Shown here: positions 16,137 through 24,036 of the stretch, piece after piece | Layout of the letters: each line of letters starts with the position of its first letter | Numbering within the stretch: the first letter of the stretch is position 1 | Assembly (NCBI GenBank): GCA_030040015.1 | Contig: JASHUM010000054.1 | Span: 1-33,077 of the forward strand | Reading direction: 5' to 3' | From: Acidimicrobiales bacterium | Lineage (GTDB): Bacteria; Actinomycetota; Acidimicrobiia; Acidimicrobiales; UBA8190 | DNA length: 33,077 nucleotides | The notes under the pieces: generated by a model | Told to the model about the DNA's origin: nothing | The model's input: the letters and a program-made list of their open reading frames with translations, nothing else | Databases searched by the model: none | Translations under genes and position numbers: made by a program

Positions 16137-17585
16137 TCAGCGGCCGCCGGGAGCCCCCACCGGGTCGACGGCGAACACGAACCCGCTCTTGCCGGCGTCC
16201 TTGGCCCGGTACATGGCGAGATCCGCGTCGCGCAACATGGTCTCGCCGTCGTCCTCGCCTCGCGGGCTGTAGGCGATGCCCACGCTGACGCCGACGCTGA
16301 GGTCGCGTCCGCGCACCGTCACCGGTCTGGACACTTCACCGACGATGCGCTCGGCCGCCTGCCGGGATGCGAGCGGGTCGGTCACGTCCTCCATGAGGAT
16401 GGCGAACTCGTCGCCGCCGATGCGGGCCACGGTGTCCTCGGCGCGCACCACGCGGGTGAGTCGTTGGGCCACGGCCACCAGCAGCTCGTCGCCGATCTCG
16501 TGGCCCTCGCGGTCGTTCACGGGCTTGAAGCCGTCGAGGTCGAGATAGAGCAGGGCCACCCCGTCTCCCTGGCGCCGGGCCCGCGACACCGCTTGGTGCA
16601 ACCGGGTGTTGAGCAACGAGCGGTTGGCCAGGCCGGTCAGGCCGTCGTGGTACGCCTGGTGGGCGAGGAGCTCCTGGAACCGCCGCCGGGCCGTCTCCTG
16701 GCGGTAGCCGAGCACGATGATCCCCGCCGCTGCCACGACCAGCAGACCGAGCAGCGCCAGCCCGATGTGCAGGTCGCTGCTGCGGATCGGTCCGAAGAAC
16801 TCCGCTGCGCTCTCCACCGTGACGCCGGACCATCCGCCCACGCCGTAGGGGGCGTAGTTCACCTCCAGGCCGTTCAACTGGTAGGCGCCGGAGCGGCCTC
16901 GGGCGCTGGCGGCCAGCGCCCTGGGCTGGCGCAGCAGGGTGCCGATGGCCGAGGGATCGGTGGCGGCGACGACGGTGCCTGCGGAGTCGACAACGTAACC
17001 GAGGCCGGTCTTACCGTAGTGGAGGTGCTCGGCGTAGGTCTCGAGGTCCGAGGGGTTCATGCGCATGAACCCGACGAAGATGGCCGCCGTCTGCCCTCCG
17101 ACGTCCACCGGTACGCCCATGGCCACCACCGGGATGCCGTCGACCTTCATGACCGACGAGACGTCGGGCTGGGCGGCGAGCAGCTCCTTGGTCATCGGCC
17201 CGTAGCCGGGGTTGCTGGCGGCAGGGAGGCCGGGACCGACGGTGTAGTCGTCGAGGGTCTGGCCGCTTAGGTTCACCAGTGCGGCGCCGTAGTTGAGGAA
17301 GGTGGCGTTCTGCACGAACGACCGCAGCCGTGCCTCGTCGGCCTGGCTGCCCGGGGTGAGCTGCCATGTCCCACTGGAGGCGTAGTCGAGGCCCTCCTTG
17401 AGCGAGAACAGCAGGTACTGCTTGCCCAGCCCGGCCAGCGTTGTCTGCAAGGTGGTGCGGTCCTGGACGAGGAGGTTCTCTGCTTTGCTGTTCGCCTGCG
17501 CGGTGAGCCCGAGGCCCACGCCGCCCGTGGCCGCCACCAGGAGCACGCCCGCGATGACGGGAGCCAGTCGCCGGAGTTTCGTCAT
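16137..17585 (-). CDS. Membrane diguanylate cyclase with extracytoplasmic sensor
   Basis: It makes the second messenger cyclic di-GMP from two GTP. The 482-residue protein has a membrane span at about residues 8-30, an outside sensor domain to about 265 that resembles a CACHE fold (G-L-G-Y-V-V-D-S-A-G-T-V-V-A and W-S-G-V-T-V-E), a second span at about 268-290, and a cytoplasmic GGDEF domain. G-G-D-E-F is intact at residues 390-394, and R-A-E-D lies five residues before it, the product-inhibition I-site. No EAL domain is attached. The ATG at 17585 was chosen because the frame upstream loses membrane-protein character. The signal sensed is unknown. Confidence 0.9.
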   Translation of the reverse strand: MTKLRRLAPVIAGVLLVAATGGVGLGLTAQANSKAENLLVQDRTTLQTTLAGLGKQYLLFSLKEGLDYASSGTWQLTPGSQADEARLRSFVQNATFLNYGAALVNLSGQTLDDYTVGPGLPAASNPGYGPMTKELLAAQPDVSSVMKVDGIPVVAMGVPVDVGGQTAAIFVGFMRMNPSDLETYAEHLHYGKTGLGYVVDSAGTVVAATDPSAIGTLLRQPRALAASARGRSGAYQLNGLEVNYAPYGVGGWSGVTVESAAEFFGPIRSSDLHIGLALLGLLVVAAAGIIVLGYRQETARRRFQELLAHQAYHDGLTGLANRSLLNTRLHQAVSRARRQGDGVALLYLDLDGFKPVNDREGHEIGDELLVAVAQRLTRVVRAEDTVARIGGDEFAILMEDVTDPLASRQAAERIVGEVSRPVTVRGRDLSVGVSVGIAYSPRGEDDGETMLRDADLAMYRAKDAGKSGFVFAVDPVGAPGGR

Positions 17586-17716
17586 GAATGGGCATATCGA
17601 CCCTGGCCGCAGGGGTCTTGACGACCGCCACGCTCTTCCACAGACCACTTCCCCGGATCCGTGCCTGGTGCGGGCCTGGCTCCGCGCGACGACAAACGAA
17701 ATTGTGCGGCTGGAGG

Positions 17717-18700
17717 CTACGGGCTCTCCGGCTCCTCCACGTAGTCCTCGGGGTGCACCACTCCGGTCACCGGCTGCCCGGTCAGGTACCGCCGGATGTT
17801 CTCGGCGGCCCGCCGCAGCGCTTCTTCGATCATGCCGGGCACCAACCCGGAGTTGTGGGGGGAGCCGAAGAGGTTGGGCAACTCGAAGAAGGGATGGTCG
17901 ACGCGGAACTCCCCGTCGTGCATGGGCTCGGTCCACCAGGCGTCGATGCCGGCCGAGAAGTCCGGATGCGTGCGCATGTGCTCGTAGAGATCGCCTTGGA
18001 CGATGACGTCGCCACGCGCCACGTTGACGAGGACGGCATCGTCCTTCATCTGCTCCAGCTCCCGGCGGCCGATGAGCCCCCGGGTGCGCCGGGTGAGGGG
18101 GAGGCAGACGACGACCACGTCCGAGGCCCCGAGCACGGTGTCGAGGTCGTCGAGGGTACCGACGAACTCGACCGGCTCGCCGGTGCGCCCCGAGGTGTTC
18201 ACGGCATGGATGCGGGCACCGAGCGCCTGCATGCGTCGCGCCGTGGCGGTGCCGATCCCTCCAAAGCCGAGGATGGCGCACACCGCCCCCGAGAGACAGC
18301 GGGTGAGCGATTGGTTCCATTCGCCCTCGGCCAACTTGCGGTGGTTCTGGGGGAGACGCTTCAACAGCGCCAGGGACATGGCAACGACGTGCTCGGCCAT
18401 GGGCTCGGCGTAGGCGCCCACGTTGCTGCACACGGTGGCGCCCGCAGGCAACTGGTCGAACGGGAAGTGATCGGCGCCGGCCGAGACGAGCTGCACGAAG
18501 CCGGCGTTCACCCGGGGCGCGTGCTCCTCTCCGATCTCGCGTCGCCAGTTCCAGGTCATGAGGACCTCGGCGTCGGCGAGGGCCTGGGCCCGGTCCTCAC
18601 CCCGAAGCCCGTGGAGGCTCCGGACCTCGGCGTCGGGACCCATGATCTCGCCCAGGTCGCCGACCGGGCCGAGCGTGACGAGGACGACGGGCGCGCTCAC
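17717..18700 (-). CDS. D-isomer-specific 2-hydroxyacid dehydrogenase
   Basis: A 327-residue NAD(P)-dependent dehydrogenase acting on a 2-hydroxy or 2-keto acid. The NAD-binding motif G-F-G-G-I-G lies near residue 146. V-N-V-A-R-G-D carries the substrate arginine region, and the last catalytic histidine is probably that of G-S-P-H-N-S-G. The second signature is changed from the usual L-P-L-T-P-x-T to L-P-L-T-R-R-T. The product class (glycerate, phosphoglycerate, lactate or formate type) cannot be told. The GTG overlaps the stop of the ABC permease gene (GTGA), so it is the third gene of the exporter operon. About 130 bases separate it from the diguanylate cyclase gene, with nothing recognisable between. 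Confidence 0.85.
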   Translation of the reverse strand: MSAPVVLVTLGPVGDLGEIMGPDAEVRSLHGLRGEDRAQALADAEVLMTWNWRREIGEEHAPRVNAGFVQLVSAGADHFPFDQLPAGATVCSNVGAYAEPMAEHVVAMSLALLKRLPQNHRKLAEGEWNQSLTRCLSGAVCAILGFGGIGTATARRMQALGARIHAVNTSGRTGEPVEFVGTLDDLDTVLGASDVVVVCLPLTRRTRGLIGRRELEQMKDDAVLVNVARGDVIVQGDLYEHMRTHPDFSAGIDAWWTEPMHDGEFRVDHPFFELPNLFGSPHNSGLVPGMIEEALRRAAENIRRYLTGQPVTGVVHPEDYVEEPESP

Positions 18701-19650
18701 TCGGTGCGGGAGAAGGCGAACACGGCCAACGAGAGCATGACGGTGCCGAAGGCGGCGGTGAGCCCGAGCTCGAGCCCGACGGGAAGGGTCCACGATCCCC
18801 ACGTCAGGGTGGCGCCGAAGGTCTGGGCCACGGCCGGAGTCGTGTGCACGTGGGCGAAGACGGCCCGGCGCATGGGATCGACGATGTAGGCGAGGGGGTC
18901 GAGACGGGTGAGGACGCTCAGCCAGCCGGGAAGTCCCTTGAGGGGGAACAACGCGCCAGAGAGGAAGAAGAGCGGCAGCACGACGAACTGCATGACGACC
19001 TGGAACGACTCCACCTGGGCCATGCGCGACGCCAGGGCGGTGCCCAGAGCGGTGATGGTCAAGGCAGCGAGGAGCATCTCGCCCGCCAAGGTCAAAAGGA
19101 GCAACGGCGAGTAGGGCACGTGCACCAGACCGGCCAAGGCCAGCATGATGAGCGCCTGCAACGTGGCCACAGTGGCGCCTCCGGCGCACTTGCCGGCCAC
19201 CAGCGCACCCCGGCGCACCGGGGCCACCAGCATCTCGCGCAGGAAGCCGAACTCGCGGTCCCACACGATCGACACCGAGGAGAACATGGCCGTGAACAAC
19301 ACCGTCATGGCCACCACCCCCGGGAACATGAAGGTGCGGAAGTTCACGCCGCCCCCGCCCGGCACGCTGCGCGCCACGAGCGACGACAGCCCGGTACCGA
19401 GCACGAACAGGAACAGCACAGGCTGGGCCAGCGAAGTGATGATGCGCAGGCGGTTGCGACCGAAGCGGATGAGCTCTCGGTGCCACACCACCCGCACGGC
19501 CCGCAGGTCGTCGCGCCAGCGGCCCCCCGCCACCCGCACGGAGGCGGGGGTGGCCTGGTGCCGCCTGGTGCCGGTCCGAGCGTCGGGGAGGAGGTCCTCG
19601 ACGACGGCCGGCGGAAGGGCCGCCTGCGTCTCGCGCACGGGCTCGGTCAT
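18697..19650 (-). CDS. ABC-2 type exporter permease (DrrB-like)
   Basis: The membrane half of an ABC exporter, 317 residues with about six spans. After a cytoplasmic N-terminus of about 70 residues come the first span (I-I-T-S-L-A-Q-P-V-L-F-L-F-V-L-G), the T-F-M-F-P-G-V-V segment, W-D-R-E-F-G-F-L-R-E-M-L-V-A-P, which is the family hallmark, and later P-L-F-F-L-S-G-A-L-F-P. These match the ABC2 permeases of drug and polysaccharide exporters. ATG at 19650 overlaps the ATPase stop codon (ATGA) and is preferred over an in-frame ATG eight codons upstream. The cargo is unknown. Confidence 0.9.
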   Translation of the reverse strand: MTEPVRETQAALPPAVVEDLLPDARTGTRRHQATPASVRVAGGRWRDDLRAVRVVWHRELIRFGRNRLRIITSLAQPVLFLFVLGTGLSSLVARSVPGGGGVNFRTFMFPGVVAMTVLFTAMFSSVSIVWDREFGFLREMLVAPVRRGALVAGKCAGGATVATLQALIMLALAGLVHVPYSPLLLLTLAGEMLLAALTITALGTALASRMAQVESFQVVMQFVVLPLFFLSGALFPLKGLPGWLSVLTRLDPLAYIVDPMRRAVFAHVHTTPAVAQTFGATLTWGSWTLPVGLELGLTAAFGTVMLSLAVFAFSRTE

Positions 19651-20630
19651 CGCCGGCGGACGGCGCGCATCCACATCGAGCCGGCCATGCGCTCGCTGGC
19701 GGAGGCCTCGGCGTCGCGGATGGTGCGGCCGGTGTAGTCCATGAACACGTCGTCCAGGGTGGGGCGGGCGATGCTCACGGCCGAGATGGTCACGTCGAGC
19801 TCGCCGAAGAGCCGGGGGACGAACTGCTCGCCGCTCGGCACGTAGACGGTCACCGCTCCCTCGCTCATGGTTGCCTCCAGCCCGAAGTGCTCGCCCAGGG
19901 CGGCGATGGCGGAGTCCGGGTCGGGGGTGTGCAGCTGCACGCGGTCGCGTCCCACGGTGCCCTTCAGGGCTTCAGGGGTGTCGATCACCACGATGCGTCC
20001 CTCGTCGATGATGGCGATGCGATCGCAGTGCTCGGCTTCGTCCATGTAGTGGGTGGTGAGGAACATGGTGATGGACTCGCGACGGCGCAGCTCGTTGATG
20101 TAGTCCCAGATGTGCGCCCGGGTCTGGGGGTCGAGCCCCACTGTGGGCTCGTCGAGGAAGAGGACCCGGGGCGAGTGCAACAGTCCCCGGGCGATCTCGA
20201 GCCGACGCTTCATTCCGCCGGAGAACGTGCGCACCAGGCCGTCGCGACGCTCCCACAGCCCCACCATCTCGAGGACGTCCTGGAGCCGCTCGGCAGCCTG
20301 GGAGCGGGGCACCCCGTAGAGCTCGGCGTGAAAGCGCAGGTTCTCCGAAGCAGTGAGGTAGTCGTCCAGGGTGGTGTCCTGGAACACCAAGCCGATGCGC
20401 TTGCGCACCTCGGCCCGTTGTGCGGCCACGTCGAAGCCGGCCACCCTGGCCGCGCCGGCGCTGGGCACGAGCAGCGTGCACAGCATGGAGATGGTGGTCG
20501 ACTTGCCGGCGCCGTTGGGGCCGAGAAAGCCGAAGGTCTCGCCCGGCTCCACGTCGAAGCTCACGCCGCGCACCGCCTCCAGGTCGCCGAAGCGGCGGAC
20601 CAGATCGTGCACTTCGATGGCCGATTCCAT
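19647..20630 (-). CDS. ABC exporter ATP-binding protein (DrrA-like)
   Basis: The ATPase partner of the adjacent permease, 327 residues. Walker A is G-P-N-G-A-G-K-S-T near residue 38, the signature F-S-G-G-M-K-R-R-L-E near 140, Walker B L-F-L-D-E-P-T-V-G-L-D-P near 160, and the H-loop T-T-H-Y-M-D-E-A-E near 195. The extra C-terminal domain with R-P-T-L-D-D-V-F is typical of the daunorubicin-resistance ATPase branch, often involved in drug or lipid export. The ATG has no ribosome binding site; TAGTCT lies seven bases upstream. It is first gene of the exporter operon and divergent from the acyl-CoA dehydrogenase gene. Confidence 0.93.
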   Translation of the reverse strand: MESAIEVHDLVRRFGDLEAVRGVSFDVEPGETFGFLGPNGAGKSTTISMLCTLLVPSAGAARVAGFDVAAQRAEVRKRIGLVFQDTTLDDYLTASENLRFHAELYGVPRSQAAERLQDVLEMVGLWERRDGLVRTFSGGMKRRLEIARGLLHSPRVLFLDEPTVGLDPQTRAHIWDYINELRRRESITMFLTTHYMDEAEHCDRIAIIDEGRIVVIDTPEALKGTVGRDRVQLHTPDPDSAIAALGEHFGLEATMSEGAVTVYVPSGEQFVPRLFGELDVTISAVSIARPTLDDVFMDYTGRTIRDAEASASERMAGSMWMRAVRRR

Positions 20631-20637
20631 CCCGAGC

Positions 20638-20643
20638 AGACTA
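20638..20643 (-). promoter_or_regulatory. -10 box of the ABC exporter operon
   Basis: TAGTCT on the minus strand ends seven bases before the ATG at 20630, which predicts a leaderless transcript. No ribosome binding site is present and no -35 is visible. Confidence 0.5.
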
Positions 20644-20695
20644 CTGGTGCCGTCGCGCCCGGCCCCGCGCCGGCGGGCGTCGAATGGTCGTCGGA

Positions 20696-20701
20696 TAGCC
20701 T
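20696..20701 (+). promoter_or_regulatory. -10 box of the acyl-CoA dehydrogenase gene
   Basis: TAGCCT ends six bases before the GTG at 20708, predicting transcription start at the first base of the start codon. No ribosome binding site or -35 is seen. Confidence 0.5.
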
Positions 20702-20707
20702 GCGGCC

Positions 20708-21883
20708 GTGGATTTCGAGCTCTCTGCGGAGTTGTCGGAGCTTCGCCAGGTGGTGCGGCGCCTGGCGCAGGAGAAGGTGAGGCCCCGCGCCAGGGAGATC
20801 GACAAGAGCGGCCAGTACCCGGCCGACCTGTTTGAGGTGTTCCGTGACGCCGGTCTCCTCGGGCTGTGCATCCCCGAGGCCTACGGCGGCGCCGGGGCCG
20901 GCATCCTCGGCTTGTCGATTGCCATCGAGGAGGTGGCCAAGTACTCCAACACCGCCGCCCTGATGCTGCTGCTCACCCGGCTTCCCACCGGCCCGGTGAT
21001 GATCGCCGGCTCCGAAGCACAGAAGCAGCGCTACCTCCCGGGTATCGCCAAGGGCTCGGAGCGAGCCGCCTTCGGGCTGTCGGAGCCTCAGGCGGGAAGT
21101 GACGTCATGGGCATGCGCACCCGGGCCGTCCCCGATCCCGTCCACAGCGGCGGGTGGGTCCTGTCGGGCACCAAGTGCTGGATGTCGGGGGTGCGAGAGG
21201 CGGACTGGTACACGGTGTTCGCCAAGACGGCCGCGCCGGAGAGCCGGGCGCACGACTCGATCACCGCGTTCATCGTCGAGCGCTCCTGGGACGGAGTGGG
21301 GGTGGGACGCACCGACCACAAGATGGGCGTGCGCGGCGTCGACACCGGAGAGCTCGTCCTCGACGAGGTGCACGTGCCTCCCGAGAACGTCATCGGCGAG
21401 GTCGGAGGCTTCCGCCTGGCCATGCTCGGGCTCAACTCGATGCGCCCGGTCGTCGCTGCCCGCGGCATCGGCCTGGCCGAGGGCGCCCTCATGTACGCCA
21501 CCTCTTACGTCAAGGAGCGCGCCGCCTTTGGCAGGACGATCGCCGACTTCCAGGGCATCCAGTGGGAGATCGCCAAGTGCGCGGTGGACATCGAGGCCGC
21601 CCGGCTGCTCACCTACCGCGCCGCCTGGCTGGCCGACCAGGGCAAGTTCTCCAAGGAGTGGGTGCCGTACCTCTCCGCCGCCAAGTACCACGCCACCGAG
21701 CTGGCCGTGCGGGCCTCGGGGCTGGCCGTGCAGCTCCTCGGGGCGGCGGGCTACATGGAGGACCACCCCACCGAGCAGTGGTACCGCGACGCCAAGCAGC
21801 TGACCATCGTGGAGGGCACCAGCCAGGTGCAGCTCGGGCTCGTCGCCCGTGGCGTGCTCGACGGCGACTTGTGGTGGGACTGA
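20708..21883 (+). CDS. Acyl-CoA dehydrogenase
   Basis: An FAD enzyme that introduces the alpha-beta double bond into an acyl-CoA, passing electrons to electron-transfer flavoprotein. The 391-residue protein is full length for the family. It has I-P-E-A-Y-G-G-A-G near residue 57, F-G-L-S-E-P-Q-A-G-S-D near 120, the H-K-M-G-V-R-G segment, E-R-A-A-F-G-R-T-I, and V-E-G-T-S-Q-V-Q near the end, which holds the probable catalytic glutamate. Substrate chain length or branching is not evident. The GTG start looks leaderless. It ends one base before the trpD start codon, so trpD probably depends on its transcript although the two pathways are unrelated. Confidence 0.92.
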   Translation: MDFELSAELSELRQVVRRLAQEKVRPRAREIDKSGQYPADLFEVFRDAGLLGLCIPEAYGGAGAGILGLSIAIEEVAKYSNTAALMLLLTRLPTGPVMIAGSEAQKQRYLPGIAKGSERAAFGLSEPQAGSDVMGMRTRAVPDPVHSGGWVLSGTKCWMSGVREADWYTVFAKTAAPESRAHDSITAFIVERSWDGVGVGRTDHKMGVRGVDTGELVLDEVHVPPENVIGEVGGFRLAMLGLNSMRPVVAARGIGLAEGALMYATSYVKERAAFGRTIADFQGIQWEIAKCAVDIEAARLLTYRAAWLADQGKFSKEWVPYLSAAKYHATELAVRASGLAVQLLGAAGYMEDHPTEQWYRDAKQLTIVEGTSQVQLGLVARGVLDGDLWWD

Positions 21884-21884
21884 C

Positions 21885-22955
21885 GTGACCGAAGAGGAAG
21901 ACGATCCGTTCGTCGCACTGGGCGGCTGGCCGGCCGTCCTGTTGTCGCTCTTCGCCGGTGAGGACCTCTCCGAGGAGCTCGCCGCCAAGGCCTTCGGCGA
22001 GATCCTGAGCGGCGCTGCCACTCCGGCTCAAGTGGCCGCCTTCGTGTCGGCGCTGCGGATGAAGGGCGAGACGGTGGAGGAGATGTCCGCCTTCGTCCGC
22101 GCCATGCTCGCCCACGCCGAACCGGTCGCCATCGACGGCGACTTGCTCGACACGTGCGGCACCGGAGGGGACCGGAGCCGGTCCATCAACGTCTCCACCA
22201 TCGCCGCCTTCGTCGCCGCTGGAGCGGGGGCCAAGGTGTGCAAGCACGGCGGACGAGCCGCCTCGTCGGCGGCGGGTTCGGCCGACGTCCTCGAGGCACT
22301 GGGGGTGGTCATCGACCTGGGACCCGACGGCGTGCGCCGGTGCGTGGAGGAGGCCGGCATGGGCTTCTGCTTCGCTCCGCGCTTTCACCCGGCCATGCGC
22401 CATGTCGCCCCGGTGCGCCGCGAGCTGGGCGTGGCCACCGTGTTCAACTTCCTCGGCCCTCTCGCCAACCCGGCGCGGGTGCGCTACCAGGTCGTGGGAG
22501 TGAGCGACCCGGCCATGGCCGACACGATGCTCGGCGTGCTGCTGGCCAACGGGGCGCGCCGGGCCATGGTCGTGCACGGTGACGACGGGCTCGACGAGTT
22601 GTCCACGACCACGACCAGCCTGGTGCTCGAGGCCACGTCCGACGGCGACGGCGGGTCCGAGATCCGCCGGTACCGCGTCGACCCCAAGGCGCTCGGCCTG
22701 GCCCAGTCGTCGGCCGAGGCACTGCGCGGCGGGGATCCCGCCACCAACGCCGAGGTGGTGCGTCGGGTGCTCGGCGGCGAGCCGGGCGCCCATCGCGACA
22801 TCGTGTGCCTCAACGCCGCGGCTGCGCTCGTCGTGTCCGGGCTCGCTCCCGAGCTGGGCGAGGGAGTGGCGTTGGCGGGAGAGGTCATCGACCACGGCCG
22901 AGCTGGGGCCGTCCTGGACCGGTTGCGGGCCGTGTCGAGGGCGGCGGCGTCCTGA
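21885..22955 (+). CDS. trpD: Anthranilate phosphoribosyltransferase
   Basis: It joins anthranilate and PRPP in tryptophan synthesis. The 356-residue protein has the PRPP loop D-T-C-G-T-G-G-D (CGTGGD at 91-96), N-V-S-T at 102-105, A-G-S-A-D-V-L-E-A-L-G, R-R-E-L-G-V-A-T-V-F-N-F-L-G-P-L-A-N-P-A and V-V-H-G-D-D-G-L-D-E, all as in mycobacterial TrpD. One key site differs: the usual K-H-G-N-R reads K-H-G-G-R (Gly123), losing the asparagine that contacts anthranilate. Function is therefore probable but not certain. The GTG lies one base after the acyl-CoA dehydrogenase stop. In mycobacteria trpD lies near an exonuclease gene and pimB', as here. Confidence 0.88.
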   Translation: MTEEEDDPFVALGGWPAVLLSLFAGEDLSEELAAKAFGEILSGAATPAQVAAFVSALRMKGETVEEMSAFVRAMLAHAEPVAIDGDLLDTCGTGGDRSRSINVSTIAAFVAAGAGAKVCKHGGRAASSAAGSADVLEALGVVIDLGPDGVRRCVEEAGMGFCFAPRFHPAMRHVAPVRRELGVATVFNFLGPLANPARVRYQVVGVSDPAMADTMLGVLLANGARRAMVVHGDDGLDELSTTTTSLVLEATSDGDGGSEIRRYRVDPKALGLAQSSAEALRGGDPATNAEVVRRVLGGEPGAHRDIVCLNAAAALVVSGLAPELGEGVALAGEVIDHGRAGAVLDRLRAVSRAAAS

Positions 22956-22960
22956 GGGCG

Positions 22961-23668
22961 TCATGCCGCGCTGAAGCACCCCGGTCCCGCCCGCGACGCG
23001 CCGGGGAGCGGAGCCAGGCGCTCGGGAAGCGCGAGCAAATCGCCCAGTCGCAGGACTCCGTACCCCGTGGCGACCTCGATCAGCCGGTGCAGGAGGTCGG
23101 CCGTGGCGAGCACGTCGGCCATGGCGCGGTGCCGGGGCCGGTGCTCGAGGCGCAAGGCGGTGGCGAGCGTCGACAGCGTGCAGTCGGGCACCAGGTCGCG
23201 CACCAGCCGGCGCGCCAGCGCCAATGTGTCGACGCAGGGGTTGGCCAGGGGCGCCCGGCCCAGGCGGGCCAAGCCTGCGTCGAGGAATCCCACGTCGAAG
23301 GCGACGTTGTGCCCGACCATGACGGCCCCGTCGGCGAGCCTGTCCAGCGGCACGAGGACGTCACCGAGTGCCGGCGCCCCCTGCACCATGGCGTCGGTGA
23401 TGCCGGTCAGCCCGCTCACGAAGGGATCGATGGGGACGTGCGGGTCGACCAGGCTGTCGACGACGTCCAGGCGCTCGCCGCCCTGGTACGCGGCCGCCGC
23501 CACCTCGATGAGCGCGCCGTTCTCGGCGGTCCCGCCGGTCGTCTCCACGTCCACCACCACGAACCTGACCTCGTACAGGTAGGGGCCCGGGTCGGCCGGC
23601 CCCACGGTGGAGCCCGGGACGGTGGAGCCCGGGACGGTGGAGCCCGGGACGGTGACGGCGCTCACCAC
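22961..23668 (-). CDS. DEDDh 3'-5' exonuclease (DnaQ/RNase T fold)
   Basis: A metal-dependent 3'-5' exonuclease domain protein of 235 residues. V-V-D-V-E-T-T-G carries the first Asp and Glu, G-H-N-V-A-F-D the second Asp, and H-R-A-M-A-D the His and last Asp; all four acidic residues and the histidine are present. It may proofread or repair DNA, or trim RNA. Unlike the mycobacterial relative near trpD, I see no UvrC/GIY-YIG part. The start was chosen as the GTG at 23668 because TACCGT ends six bases upstream. The N-terminus then contains a three-fold V-P-G-S-T repeat before the domain. A GTG at 23605, after the repeat, is an alternative. Confidence 0.85.
   Translation of the reverse strand: MVSAVTVPGSTVPGSTVPGSTVGPADPGPYLYEVRFVVVDVETTGGTAENGALIEVAAAAYQGGERLDVVDSLVDPHVPIDPFVSGLTGITDAMVQGAPALGDVLVPLDRLADGAVMVGHNVAFDVGFLDAGLARLGRAPLANPCVDTLALARRLVRDLVPDCTLSTLATALRLEHRPRHRAMADVLATADLLHRLIEVATGYGVLRLGDLLALPERLAPLPGASRAGPGCFSAA
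23606..23650. repeat. Three tandem 15-base repeats
   Basis: GGTGGAGCCCGGGAC is repeated three times without change, and five more bases of a fourth copy begin almost identically. Each copy holds the palindrome CCCGGG. On the minus strand it encodes V-P-G-S-T three times in the N-terminus of the exonuclease if the GTG at 23668 is the start. The exact identity of the copies suggests recent slippage-type expansion, so copy number may vary between strains. Confidence 0.9.
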
Positions 23669-23674
23669 GGCACC

Positions 23675-23680
23675 ACGGTA
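23675..23680 (-). promoter_or_regulatory. -10 box of the exonuclease gene
   Basis: TACCGT on the minus strand ends six bases before the GTG at 23668 and supports that start as leaderless. A perfect palindrome TGACGTCA lies about 13 bases further upstream (23693-23700) in the divergent spacer and could be an operator. Confidence 0.45.
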
Positions 23681-23724
23681 TGCAGGGGGTTGTGACGTCA
23701 GGCGGATGGGTGGCCGGCGCCCTC

Positions 23725-23730
23725 TATCGT
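23725..23730 (+). promoter_or_regulatory. -10 box of the small zinc-ribbon gene
   Basis: TATCGT ends eight bases before the GTG at 23739. It probably drives the whole plus-strand group from the zinc-ribbon protein through the glucokinase. No -35 is apparent. Confidence 0.45.
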
Positions 23731-23738
23731 TGGCCGCC

Positions 23739-24014
23739 GTGGAGCACGCACCCACCCGCTACCGCTGTACCGCCTGTGGCAACCTGACCCGGTTCGACGT
23801 CGTCATCGATCGCCGCACCCAGGCCTTCCACCACTTCAGTGTGGGTGGTGAGCTTTCCGTCGAGGAGGAGCGGGTGCTCTCCGAGGAGGTCGTGGAGGTG
23901 TCGTGCCGGTGGTGCGGCCACGGGCGGTCGGTCGAGGTGCTGGCCGAGCCGGTGTCACAGCCGTCTGCCACCCTGTCGGGGAAGACGATCGACGGGGAGC
24001 CCGGCGACGGGTGA
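23739..24014 (+). CDS. Small zinc-ribbon protein, function unknown
   Basis: A 91-residue protein with two cysteine pairs: C-T-A-C near residue 10 and C-R-W-C near residue 54, forming a likely zinc ribbon. Between them lie a basic strand (R-F-D-V-V-I-D-R-R-T) and an acidic helix (S-V-E-E-E-R-V-L-S-E-E-V-V). The tail is probably disordered. I do not recognise a named family. The GTG start is favoured over a TTG nine bases upstream because it fits the TATCGT box. It is followed by another small cysteine-rich gene and the mannosyltransferase gene on the same strand, and may be regulatory or a nucleic-acid-binding protein. Confidence 0.7.
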   Translation: MEHAPTRYRCTACGNLTRFDVVIDRRTQAFHHFSVGGELSVEEERVLSEEVVEVSCRWCGHGRSVEVLAEPVSQPSATLSGKTIDGEPGDG

Positions 24015-24036
24015 CCCCTGGCCCCAGGGGGTGCCG

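Noticed and set aside
17586-17716. The 131-base gap between diguanylate cyclase and dehydrogenase genes as a small RNA or gene
   Set aside because: I see only a short CCCTG-GCCG-CAGGG stem and an AT-rich patch; nothing supports a promoter or reading frame.
16137-18431. A 764-codon extension of the diguanylate cyclase
   Set aside because: The part before 17585 is basic and lies opposite or across the dehydrogenase gene in another frame. The membrane span right after the ATG at 17585 is a natural N-terminus.
23606-23650. Tandem repeats as a possible CRISPR
   Set aside because: Units of 15 bases follow each other with no spacers, and no cas gene is present.
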